Shown here piece by piece: positions 42,520 to 51,153 of a stretch of 64,000 nucleotides of DNA (positions within the stretch are counted from its first letter, which is position 1; the number at the start of each line of letters is the position of its first letter). The notes under the pieces were generated by a model. The model was not told where the DNA came from and searched no databases. It saw only the letters and a list, made by a program, of their open reading frames with translations. The DNA is from an uncultured delta proteobacterium (GTDB lineage Bacteria; Desulfobacterota; Desulfobulbia; Desulfobulbales; Desulfocapsaceae), in the NCBI GenBank assembly GCA_903875445.1, contig CAIQWD010000116.1:62001-126000 (forward strand), read 5' to 3'. The translations under genes were made by a program, and so were the position numbers.

Positions 42520-45330
42520 TTATAACTTCAGTGCCGCAAGCACACCGGCGCACCGATCACAAATTGCCGGATGGGCTGCAATTGTTCCGACCGATGTGGA
42601 CCGTGTCCAGCACCGCTCACACTTCTCGCCCCGAGCAGGTTGCACCTGAATAATCATGCCCGGTATCTCTTCACTGGTAAAGCGTACGCCGGCAACCGGG
42701 GTATCTTGCTGTAAAACGGTCAATTCGGAAATGATCGATATCTCTTTGATGGTGTTCCATTCACCGGCCATAAAACTCTCCAGCTCGCCACCGACGGTCA
42801 TCAGTACTTCCGCTTCCAGGGGATGGCCTATGACTTTTTCACGCCGTGCCATTTCCAGAGCCTTGGTTATTTCTGAACGGACCCTGAGGAGTTTTGTCCA
42901 TTTTTCCATCATCTGCGCATCACAGGTAATGTCTTTCGGCGGTGCAAACTCGACGAAATGGATCTCCTGCTCAATGGGGCCATTTTCACCAAGACCGTTC
43001 AAGGCATTCCACGCCTCTGCGGCGGTGAAGCAAAGGATGGGGCTCATCAGACGCAGCAGGCCGTCGAGAATTGCATACAAGGCCGTCTGCGCCGAACGTC
43101 TTGCATGCGAATCGGCGGCAGAGGTATAAAGTCGATCTTTCAGAATATCGAGATAAAAGGCACTCATGGTGGTGCCGCAAAAATAATTCAAACCATGATA
43201 AATGGCGTGAAACTCATACCTTTCATAGTGTTGCCGCAATTTGCCCTTCAGCTCTTCGAATTTGGCCAGAGCCCAGCGATCGATCTCCAGAAGGTCACTG
43301 TCGGCAACCAGGTGTTTTTCCGGCTGAAAGTCATTCAAGTTACTGAGCAGGTAGCGAATGGTATTACGAATTTTCCGATAGGCATCGGAAACCTGTTTGA
43401 GAATTTCGTCGGAGACCTTGACGTCATCGCGGTAATCCTCACTCGCCACCCACAGTCGGAGAATTTCGGCACCGTATTTTTCGATGACCTCTCCCGGAGC
43501 GACGACATTCCCCACCGATTTGGACATCTTGCGACCCTGGCCGTCAACCACATAGCCATGGGTCAGGACCCCTTTGAAGGGCGCCCTCTCCCTGGTGCCG
43601 GTCGAGGTCAGGAGCGAGCTGTGGAACCAGCCCCGGTGTTGGTCACTGCCTTCCAGGTAAAGATCGGCCGGCGAACGGAGTTCTGCACGTTCTTCAAGCA
43701 CTGCGGCATGGCTTACCCCGGAATCAAACCATACGTCGAGAATGTCTTCCTCTTTGATAAAATCCTTAGCTCCGCATTTCAAACAGGTTGTGCCCGCACC
43801 TATAAAATCCTCCACAGGGTGGCTGAACCAGGCGTCGGCTCCTTCTTTCTTAAAGAGTTCATCTATCTTCTCAACAAGTGTCTTGGATGTGACTATCTCT
43901 CCACAAGATCGACAGCTGACAACGGTGAGAGGCACCCCCCAGCTCCGCTGACGCGACAGACACCAGTCGGGTCGTCCCTCAATCATCGAATAGATGCGTT
44001 GCATGCCCCATGCCGGAGTCCATTGCACCGTCTCAATGGCGGCCAAAGCCTTTGTTCGCAGGCCATTATTTTCCATGGAGATAAACCATTGCGGAGTGGC
44101 TCGGTACATAACCGGTTCTTTACACCTCCAGCAATGCGGGTAACTGTGGCGGATGGAGCTATCCGCAAGCAAGACTCCGGAAGCAGCCATATCGGCGGTT
44201 ATTACCTTGTTTACCTGGGGAATCCGTTGACCGGCATAGGGACCGGCATCTTTGGTGTACACCCCTTGGTCGTCAACGGGTGAAAGGATATCCAAACCGT
44301 ATCTCAGACCGGTCAGGTAGTCATCCGCGCCATGGCCAGGGGCGGTATGTACACAACCGGTGCCGGCATCGGCGGTGACATAATCGGCGAGGACCAACAG
44401 GGAATCCCTGTCCATGAAAGGATGTCGGCATTTGCGGTTTTCAAATGGCCTGGCGGCAAAGGTCCCGAGAATAGAATAGTCTTTCACCTCTGTTGCAGCC
44501 ATAACGCTTTCCACGAGATCTTTCGCGATAATCCAGATCTCGTCGCCAACTGCCACGGCAGCATAGATAAAATCCGGGTTCAAGGCGATAGCCAGATTCG
44601 CCGGCAAGGTCCAGGGAGTCGTCGTCCAGATGACAAAGGCCACCTTGCCGGTAAGAGATGGGTGGATATCCGAGAAATCCTCAGCCGCGGCAAACTTCAC
44701 ATAGATAGAAGGCGAGGTATGATCAGCGTACTCGACCTCAGCCTCTGCCAGAGCGGTGGTACAGGTAGAGCACCAATACACCGGTTTACGGTTGCGGATA
44801 ACCGCACCGGACAGGAGAAATTTATTAAACTCCCTGGCAATCGTCGCTTCGTAGGAATAATCGATAGTCAAATACGGCGTGTCCCAGTCTCCAAGGACCC
44901 CAAGTCGCTTAAACTGCTCTTTTTGAGTTTTTATCCACTTATTGGCGTATTTACGACAGGCACTCCGCTTGGCCAGTTTCGGAATAGTGTTCTTTTTTTC
45001 GCCGAGTTCTTTATCGACATTATGTTCTATGGGCAAGCCGTGGCAATCCCACCCTGGAACGTACGGGGCATTGAAGCCGGCAAGTCTTTTCGATCGCAGG
45101 ATAATATCTTTAAGAATCTTATTAAAAGCAGTGCCGAGATGAATATTGCCGTTGGCGTAAGGAGGGCCGTCATGAAGAATAAAGAGGGGTTTGCCCTTGG
45201 CATTTTCCTGGACGCGCTGGTAGAGTTTTTCCTTTTCCCATCGCTTCAGGGTCTGGGGTTCCTTCTGGGCGAGGTTCGCCTTCATATTGAACCCGGTTTG
45301 CGGTAGATTAAGGGTATCCCTATAATCCAT
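42520..45330 (-). CDS. ileS: Isoleucyl-tRNA synthetase
   Basis: With the ATG at 45330 (MDYRDTLNLPQTGF; GGAGG about nine bases upstream) the protein has 936 residues. The class I motifs are PPYANGNIHLGTAFNK (HIGH box) and GRKMSKSVGN (KMSKS). The editing domain lies between them (TTTPWTLPANLA). The C-terminal zinc binding site begins ARGEKCERCW and ends with CDRCAGV. It appears complete. It heads the minus-strand run leading to lspA, fabD and the biotin genes. The track start 22 residues upstream is not supported by a ribosome site. Confidence 0.97.
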   Translation of the reverse strand: MDYRDTLNLPQTGFNMKANLAQKEPQTLKRWEKEKLYQRVQENAKGKPLFILHDGPPYANGNIHLGTAFNKILKDIILRSKRLAGFNAPYVPGWDCHGLPIEHNVDKELGEKKNTIPKLAKRSACRKYANKWIKTQKEQFKRLGVLGDWDTPYLTIDYSYEATIAREFNKFLLSGAVIRNRKPVYWCSTCTTALAEAEVEYADHTSPSIYVKFAAAEDFSDIHPSLTGKVAFVIWTTTPWTLPANLAIALNPDFIYAAVAVGDEIWIIAKDLVESVMAATEVKDYSILGTFAARPFENRKCRHPFMDRDSLLVLADYVTADAGTGCVHTAPGHGADDYLTGLRYGLDILSPVDDQGVYTKDAGPYAGQRIPQVNKVITADMAASGVLLADSSIRHSYPHCWRCKEPVMYRATPQWFISMENNGLRTKALAAIETVQWTPAWGMQRIYSMIEGRPDWCLSRQRSWGVPLTVVSCRSCGEIVTSKTLVEKIDELFKKEGADAWFSHPVEDFIGAGTTCLKCGAKDFIKEEDILDVWFDSGVSHAAVLEERAELRSPADLYLEGSDQHRGWFHSSLLTSTGTRERAPFKGVLTHGYVVDGQGRKMSKSVGNVVAPGEVIEKYGAEILRLWVASEDYRDDVKVSDEILKQVSDAYRKIRNTIRYLLSNLNDFQPEKHLVADSDLLEIDRWALAKFEELKGKLRQHYERYEFHAIYHGLNYFCGTTMSAFYLDILKDRLYTSAADSHARRSAQTALYAILDGLLRLMSPILCFTAAEAWNALNGLGENGPIEQEIHFVEFAPPKDITCDAQMMEKWTKLLRVRSEITKALEMARREKVIGHPLEAEVLMTVGGELESFMAGEWNTIKEISIISELTVLQQDTPVAGVRFTSEEIPGMIIQVQPARGEKCERCWTRSTSVGTIAAHPAICDRCAGVLAALKL

Positions 45331-45788
45331 GTTATTGTCCTCCAAATAATTCTCCAATCGGGGCCAGGGCCTCTCGGCACACAAAGTCCGACACATTTAT
45401 CTAGCTATTGTCACCGGTCGTAACTGCGAAACCCATAAGAATAACAACTGCTAGCCAAGTTGCAAGAGTAAATTGGCTAGCAGTTCGCAAGCGCTACGAA
45501 AACTCCGAAATCTCCCTCTTGCTCTGTAAAAACCGTACAAAACATTCTTCTGTTTGTATATTTTCGCTTATCAACCATCTGATAGATTGCGTTTCTTCGG
45601 GAAATACTTTATGTTTTTGCAGATTTTACTTAATGATGCGAAACTTTCGTAATATCAAGCCGACAATCGCGCCACTAACTCAATCTATTGGTTATTTTAT
45701 TTCTCGGTGCGGCGGCTACCGCAGGATTTTTATTATTTGTTTGCTACGGTCATAAATGAAAACAAAATCAAACAACGGCTTGGAGACA
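45331..45788. other. Divergent gap between ileS and ftsE
   Basis: No gene is seen in these 458 bases. The region must hold promoters for both directions. It contains a 13-base-pair inverted repeat at 45446-45485, listed separately. I looked for T-box antiterminator sequence upstream of ileS and found none. Confidence 0.55.
45446..45485. repeat. Perfect 13-bp inverted repeat upstream of ileS
   Basis: AACTGCTAGCCAA and TTGGCTAGCAGTT are exact reverse complements separated by 14 bases. The element lies about 115 bases upstream of the ileS start. There is no T-tract on either side, so a simple terminator is unlikely; a leader hairpin or protein-binding dyad is possible. Confidence 0.6.
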
Positions 45789-46460
45789 ATGATCGAACTG
45801 ATCAAAGTATCCAAAGAATACCCTCCTGACGTTGTTGCCTTGAAGGATCTTTCCTTGTCGATCGCCAGTGGCGAGATGTTCTTCGTCATCGGCATGAGCG
45901 GGGCCGGAAAAACGACCTTGCTGAAACTCCTTTGCAGTATGGAAATACCCAGCAGCGGCCTCATCGAAATTTCCGGGAAACCGATCAGCCAGCTAAAAGG
46001 CCACCATCTCGCCAGACTCCGACAAAAAATAGGTGTCGCATATCAAGACTTCAAGTTGCTCAATGATCGAACCACGGCTGAAAATGTCGCCATTTCCATG
46101 GAGGTATCGTACAAGAAACCGCAAATAATAAAAAAAAGGGTCCGCGACCTGCTTGAGCAGCTCGGTCTTGCCGACAAACACGACACCATTACCGGCGAAC
46201 TTTCGCGTGGGGAACAACAACGGGTAACCCTGGCTCGGGCTATAGCCAACTCACCAACCATGATTTTAGTCGACGAACCGACCGGTAATCTTGATGCAGT
46301 AACCACGGAAATGGTGATGAACCTGTTAAACAAGTGCAACAAGGCCGGAGCGACTGTAGTTATCGCCACCCACGACGACTCAATTTATCGCCACACCTCT
46401 CACAGGGTTATGGAACTTCGCAAAGGTCGTTTCCATATGATGACCGGAGGTATTTTATGA
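45789..46460 (+). CDS. ftsE: Cell division ATP-binding protein FtsE
   Basis: With the ATG at 45789 (TTGGAG seven bases upstream) the protein has 223 residues, normal for FtsE. It has Walker A GMSGAGKTTLLKLL, the Q-loop VAYQDFKLL, the ABC signature LSRGEQQRVTLARAI and Walker B MILVDEPTGNLD. It pairs with FtsX as an ABC-type complex that does not transport but drives the septal amidase activators across the inner membrane. It overlaps ftsX by four bases. Confidence 0.95.
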   Translation: MIELIKVSKEYPPDVVALKDLSLSIASGEMFFVIGMSGAGKTTLLKLLCSMEIPSSGLIEISGKPISQLKGHHLARLRQKIGVAYQDFKLLNDRTTAENVAISMEVSYKKPQIIKKRVRDLLEQLGLADKHDTITGELSRGEQQRVTLARAIANSPTMILVDEPTGNLDAVTTEMVMNLLNKCNKAGATVVIATHDDSIYRHTSHRVMELRKGRFHMMTGGIL

Positions 46461-47344
46461 GTTTCTGGTTAACCGTCTTTAGGCAGGTTGGCCGCAATAT
46501 TCGCCAAACCTGGGCCTCCCAGTTGATGACTCTCCTTACCGTCAGTCTCTCGGTGTTGATCTTTGCTTTTTTTTATCTCATTTATGCCAACATGTTGACT
46601 TTCGGAGAAAAACTCGGAGATGATCTCAGTCTCATTGTTTATCTTGAAGACGAACCCGGCCCTGAACTGCAGCTGCAGCTGACTAAGAAAATTACCACCT
46701 TCGACGAGGTCGAAAAAATCCGTTTCATTTCACGCGCAGAAGCATATCAGCGCTTTGCTCGCCAGCTCGGCCAGAATCAGGATGTTTTAAATGACATGCC
46801 GAAGGACTTTCTCCCCCCTTCGATTGAAGTCGTCCCCTTGAAAAACCTGCGGAGCCTTAATCAGGTGAAACTCTTTTCAGCATATCTGTCTCGCCTCCCG
46901 GGAACTCTCAAGGTGCAATACGGACAAGACTGGGTTGAAAGATTTTATTATTTTACAAAACTCCTTTCAATTATCGTCCTGCTCAGCGGTACGCTCCTTA
47001 TTTTGACGACCATTTTCATGGTCGCCTACACCATTCGTCTCACTATCCTCGGCCGACAGGCAGAACTCGAACTCCTCAAACTTGTTGGGGCAACCAACAA
47101 TTACATCAGGACTCCTTTCTTACTTGAAGGCCTTCTTCAGGGAATTATCGGCTCTTCGCTTGGAATCGTTTCCCTGTATGCCCTGTATGAGTGGATCAAA
47201 TTGAGGTTTTCCGGACCCGGTTTCTTGAATCTTTTTGAGTTTTCCTTCTTTTCACCTGTGGTCAGTATTACTATTATCTGCGTTTCCATACTCCTCTGCA
47301 CCCTAGGCAGTTATTCGACCATGCAGAAGTTTTTACGTATTTGA
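46457..47344 (+). CDS. ftsX: Cell division protein FtsX
   Basis: The start at 46457 overlaps ftsE as ATGA and has CCGGAGG upstream; the track's 46334 start runs through ftsE. The 295-residue protein has an N-terminal membrane helix (LLTVSLSVLIFAFFYLIY), a periplasmic domain of about 130 residues, then three helices in the C-terminal FtsX permease domain, including FMVAYTIRLTILGRQAELELLKLVGAT. The periplasmic domain should bind the EnvC-like coiled-coil protein encoded next. Confidence 0.94.
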   Translation: MSFWLTVFRQVGRNIRQTWASQLMTLLTVSLSVLIFAFFYLIYANMLTFGEKLGDDLSLIVYLEDEPGPELQLQLTKKITTFDEVEKIRFISRAEAYQRFARQLGQNQDVLNDMPKDFLPPSIEVVPLKNLRSLNQVKLFSAYLSRLPGTLKVQYGQDWVERFYYFTKLLSIIVLLSGTLLILTTIFMVAYTIRLTILGRQAELELLKLVGATNNYIRTPFLLEGLLQGIIGSSLGIVSLYALYEWIKLRFSGPGFLNLFEFSFFSPVVSITIICVSILLCTLGSYSTMQKFLRI

Positions 47345-47373
47345 TCCAACTTCTTCTTATTTTTCTTCGGACT

Positions 47374-48678
47374 ATGAGATTCAGCGTTTTTTGCATCACC
47401 ATGGGCATTAGCCGAATCTCCCACATCCGGCAAAAACACGCCCATGTTCTGCACCTCCTTATAGTCCTATTCATATTTGCCTTGCAATGTCTCCCGACAC
47501 ACCCCCTTATCGCCGCTGAAACTGCCGCCACAGACTCGGAAGGAAAGGACGTCAGCAGCTTCAGAATAAAAATCCGTCGTCTGCAACAGGGAATTTTGCA
47601 TAAAGAAGACCAGATCTCCGAGACCGAATCCAAGGAACAGAATATTCTCTCTGAGTTGGAAATTCTGGATAAAAAAATTGTCCAGCAACAAGGGAATCTC
47701 TCGACGCTGGAAACAAAAATGCAAAAACAACAAACGCTGATTAATAAAGAAGAAACTGCACTGGCAAAAATTAAAGGGGAAAAAAACATAGTCGAAGATC
47801 ATTTGAAAAAAAGAATAGCCGCCTATTATACTATGGGTGATATCGGTCTCTTAAATGTAACTTTTTCGACGCAAACCCTATCCGAACTGCTCACCTTCCA
47901 CGACGCTTTTGATGTTCTTATCAAGTACGATCAGGATGTCATCAAGGTGTACAGAGAAACCATTAAGGAAATGGAGCGAGCAAAGTCGGCACTCGAATTA
48001 GAAAAATCAATTTTTCAGGAGTTTATCAACCAGACAGTTGCAGAAAAGGAAATACTCGAGAACACCAAAGCTGAAAAACATATTCTTCTTACCCAGGTTC
48101 GCACCCAGACAAAGTTGCATAAACAGGCGGTAGAAGAGATGCAGCAGGCCTCGGACGATCTCACCAAGTCAATTGTCGCCATAAAGAACAAAAACCAGGT
48201 AGAAGACCAGGGGTTTCTTGCCGACAAAGGCAATCTCCGACCACCGGTAGACGGGGTGCTCGTCACTCTCTTTCAACAGGAGAAGGTCAATAAATTAGGA
48301 ATATCCAGAAAGTCTCTGGGCATTGAACTACAGGCTCCGGATGGTACCAATATAGTCGCTGTTGGCGATGGCGAAGTTATTTTTTCAGGTTATTTACGTG
48401 GTTACGGAAATACGGTTATAATACACCACGGCTTTCAGTATTATACAGTAACATCGAGAATTGAAAAAATTCTAGTTGCCAAAGGCCAGAAAGTAAAAAG
48501 AGAGGAAGCCATAGGAATAATGGGTGGTACCGCCACTCTCTTTGACGATGGTATCTATTTCGAAATTCGTCATGGAAACCAATCCCAAGACCCACTCATC
48601 TGGCTAAATCCAAACAGATTACGAACTTCACACGAACATTCCGGTGAACTGCCGACTACGAGCAGTTCCGTTCAATAA
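47374..48678 (+). CDS. EnvC-like amidase activator with degenerate LytM domain
   Basis: The protein has about 434 residues from the ATG at 47374 (47401 is also possible; neither has a clear ribosome site). It has a hydrophobic export signal (HLLIVLFIFALQCL), a long coiled coil at about residues 60-270, and a C-terminal LytM/M23 fold. The zinc-site positions are lost: SLGIELQAPDG stands in place of HxGxD, YYTVTSRI replaces the TxYxH segment, and IYFEIRH replaces LHFEIR. It should therefore not be a hydrolase but an EnvC-type activator of N-acetylmuramoyl amidases, controlled by FtsEX from the same operon. Confidence 0.88.
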   Translation: MRFSVFCITMGISRISHIRQKHAHVLHLLIVLFIFALQCLPTHPLIAAETAATDSEGKDVSSFRIKIRRLQQGILHKEDQISETESKEQNILSELEILDKKIVQQQGNLSTLETKMQKQQTLINKEETALAKIKGEKNIVEDHLKKRIAAYYTMGDIGLLNVTFSTQTLSELLTFHDAFDVLIKYDQDVIKVYRETIKEMERAKSALELEKSIFQEFINQTVAEKEILENTKAEKHILLTQVRTQTKLHKQAVEEMQQASDDLTKSIVAIKNKNQVEDQGFLADKGNLRPPVDGVLVTLFQQEKVNKLGISRKSLGIELQAPDGTNIVAVGDGEVIFSGYLRGYGNTVIIHHGFQYYTVTSRIEKILVAKGQKVKREEAIGIMGGTATLFDDGIYFEIRHGNQSQDPLIWLNPNRLRTSHEHSGELPTTSSSVQ

Positions 48679-48704
48679 CACGTATTACAGATTCGAGGAA
48701 TTTC

Positions 48705-50024
48705 ATGCTTACCTCAATAAAGCAACACCTGTTCCCTTTCTCCTGCTTATTATTAGCCATTTTCTTTATTTGCCCTCCGATTTCAGCCGAAATTTCCCAG
48801 GCTGACAAAGAGGCCACCTATAAGCAACTGGAACTCTTTTCCAATATTTTGAGCATTCTCCAAGAGAATTATGTGGAAGAAATCAACACCAAAGAGGCCC
48901 TGAACGGGGCAATTCGCGGGCTTCTTTATTCTCTTGATCCCCACTCCTCATATCTGCCCCCTGAAAGCTTCAAAGATCTTCAGGACGAGACCCGTGGTTC
49001 GTTTTCCGGTATTGGGATTGAGGTAACGATTAAAAACGATCTTTTGACAATTGTCAGCCCCATAGCCGATACCCCGGCTGACCTGGCCGGTCTCAAAGCA
49101 AATGACGTAATCCTGGAAATCGAGGGGAATAAGACGAAAAACATAGGCCCATATGAGGCTATTGAAAAACTTCGCGGACCGGCAGGTTCATCGGTGACTC
49201 TTTCAATCCATAGGGAAGGTTGGGAAGAGCCGAAGAAAATGACTATAAAAAGGGAGGTAATTCCCATTCAGTCGGTCAAGGCGGAATTTCTTTCTCCCGG
49301 TTTTGTTTACTCGCGAATCACCAAATTTCAAAGTCATACAAGCAGTGAATTTAAAACAAAACTCCAGCAACTGAAGACGGAACAGCAAATTAACGGTTTG
49401 ATTCTTGATCTTCGCAACAACCCCGGAGGCTTGCTGCATCAAGCGGTAAGTGTTGCCGATATTTTCATTGAGAAAGGCAAAATTGTTTATACCAAAGGTC
49501 GAAGACCCGATCAAAATACCGTATTTACGGCCCATGCCAGCGGAGAAAAACGTCACTATCCTCTGGTAATTCTAGTTAATGAAGGATCTGCGAGCGCGGC
49601 GGAGATCGTCGCCGGGGCAATTCAGGCACATAAACGAGGTATCATTGTCGGCATGCAAACTTTTGGCAAGGGTTCTGTGCAGACCATTATTCCCCTACCG
49701 GACGGTGCCGGTTTGCGGATGACAACGGCGACCTACTACACGCCTGATGACCGCTCCATCCAAGCCCTGGGGATAACCCCTGACGTCGAAGTACCCTTCG
49801 TAGCCTATGCACCACCGGAAAAACTGAAAAACGAGAAAAAACTGGTGAAAGAGGCTGATCTTACCAACCATCTTCCGGGAACAAAACAGGAGAAAGCAAA
49901 AAAAGCGGACAATGAAGCGTCAAAATTGGAGGAACGACTACAACAGGATAACCAGTTGCGAACCGCTTACAATATTGTCAAAAGCCTCAATCTTTTCACG
50001 GGTTACAATAAAAATGACGACTAA
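48705..50024 (+). CDS. ctpA: Carboxyl-terminal processing protease (S41 family)
   Basis: The protein has 439 residues with a signal peptide (FSCLLLAIFFICPPISA). A PDZ domain lies at about 85-165 (FSGIGIEVTIKNDLL, DVILEIEGNKT). The S41 protease core has LDLRNNPGGLL, the nucleophile serine in NEGSASAAEIVAGA and the catalytic lysine in FGKGSVQTIIPL. A charged C-terminal extension of about 70 residues follows the core. It should act in the periplasm, perhaps trimming cell-wall enzymes. It sits 26 bases after the EnvC-like gene, as commonly seen in ftsEX-envC-ctpA clusters; GAGGA precedes the ATG. Confidence 0.94.
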   Translation: MLTSIKQHLFPFSCLLLAIFFICPPISAEISQADKEATYKQLELFSNILSILQENYVEEINTKEALNGAIRGLLYSLDPHSSYLPPESFKDLQDETRGSFSGIGIEVTIKNDLLTIVSPIADTPADLAGLKANDVILEIEGNKTKNIGPYEAIEKLRGPAGSSVTLSIHREGWEEPKKMTIKREVIPIQSVKAEFLSPGFVYSRITKFQSHTSSEFKTKLQQLKTEQQINGLILDLRNNPGGLLHQAVSVADIFIEKGKIVYTKGRRPDQNTVFTAHASGEKRHYPLVILVNEGSASAAEIVAGAIQAHKRGIIVGMQTFGKGSVQTIIPLPDGAGLRMTTATYYTPDDRSIQALGITPDVEVPFVAYAPPEKLKNEKKLVKEADLTNHLPGTKQEKAKKADNEASKLEERLQQDNQLRTAYNIVKSLNLFTGYNKNDD

Positions 50025-50938
50025 TTTCGATTAAGTTCCTTGAGAAAATATTTATCCTGTTGCCAGTTTCTGTGGACCTTGACCCACAGTTTTAAGAGGA
50101 CCTTTGTGCCAAGAAGTGACTCGATGTCTTTTCGGGCAGCAGTTCCTATACTTTTCAACTTTTGCCCACCTTTGCCGATAACGATACCCTTCTGCGAATC
50201 TCTGTCAACAACAATGGCGGCGTGAATGGTAACCAGATGTTTGTCCTCATCTTCTTTGAACGATTCAATAAGAACCGCTGTGGAATAAGGAATTTCCTGC
50301 CCGGTCAGGAGAAAGACCTTTTCCCTGATGATCTCCGCACAGAGAAACCTCTCGGTGGCATCCGTTGGAATATCGTCAGGAAATAGCCGTGGTCCTAGAG
50401 GCAACAGCTCAAGAATCTCCTTTCGCAGACTATCTAAACCGTCATCACGCAGGGCGGAAACCGGAATAATCGCCTTAAAAGGAAACAAGGCGGTGTAGGC
50501 TTCAATCATCGGCAGAAGCAGTTTGCGGTCTATGAGATCGACTTTATTCAGGACCATGATAGCGGGCCCCTTGATTTGCCGGAAATAGGAAACCAGTTCG
50601 GCCTGCCTCTCTTCTTTTAACTTATTGGGGAGGGGGAGAGAGACATCGACCAGAAAAAGGACCAGGTCGACCTCCGCAAGGCTGTCCATGGCAATCTTCA
50701 CCATCTCGATATTAAGCGGTTCACGGGATTGGTGCAGCCCAGGGGTGTCGAGGAAAACTATTTGATATTCCTGTTCACTTACAATCCCGGCAATCCGGTT
50801 ACGAGTAGTTTGCGGTTTCGGGGTGACAATGGAGATTTTCTGGCCGAGAAAATGATTCATCAAGGTTGATTTCCCGGCATTTGGCGGGCCAACAATTGCT
50901 ACCATACCTGATTTGACTGGCTTGCCTAAAAGATTCAT
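50021..50938 (-). CDS. era: GTPase Era
   Basis: The protein has 305 residues with GTPase motifs GPPNAGKSTLMN (G1), DTPGLH (G3), NKVDL (G4) and SALRDDG (G5). The C-terminal KH domain carries GIVIGKGGQKLKSIGTAAR. Era binds the 3' end of 16S rRNA and checks 30S maturation, together with RsmA-type modification. It is convergent with ctpA, with the stop codons overlapping by four bases. Confidence 0.96.
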   Translation of the reverse strand: MNLLGKPVKSGMVAIVGPPNAGKSTLMNHFLGQKISIVTPKPQTTRNRIAGIVSEQEYQIVFLDTPGLHQSREPLNIEMVKIAMDSLAEVDLVLFLVDVSLPLPNKLKEERQAELVSYFRQIKGPAIMVLNKVDLIDRKLLLPMIEAYTALFPFKAIIPVSALRDDGLDSLRKEILELLPLGPRLFPDDIPTDATERFLCAEIIREKVFLLTGQEIPYSTAVLIESFKEDEDKHLVTIHAAIVVDRDSQKGIVIGKGGQKLKSIGTAARKDIESLLGTKVLLKLWVKVHRNWQQDKYFLKELNRN

Positions 50939-51153
50939 AGAAGAAAATTAATAATACTGAGAGAAGGAGAATAATAAGTGTGGGCAAAATTTCATTCCAC
51001 ACTATACTGTCTGACGTTTATCCGATAGGCATGGACAAAAACCTAAAATTACAACTATAATATGCCCTGACGCTAGTACTTATACCATTTCCGAGATATG
51101 CGGAATAGAAATAATACTTTTGGGCAAAAAGGCTTGAAACGGTTAGCTGCTTG

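Noticed and set aside
42958-44283. 441-residue plus-strand ORF opposite ileS
   Set aside because: It is entirely antisense to the well-supported ileS gene, has no ribosome site and no recognisable domain; it is a shadow of ileS codon use.
44332-45306. 324-residue plus-strand ORF opposite the 5' part of ileS
   Set aside because: The same reasoning applies: it is antisense to the HIGH-motif region of ileS, and its translation has no family features.
45331-45788. T-box or other riboswitch upstream of ileS
   Set aside because: No T-box antiterminator sequence or specifier loop could be made out; only a plain inverted repeat is present.
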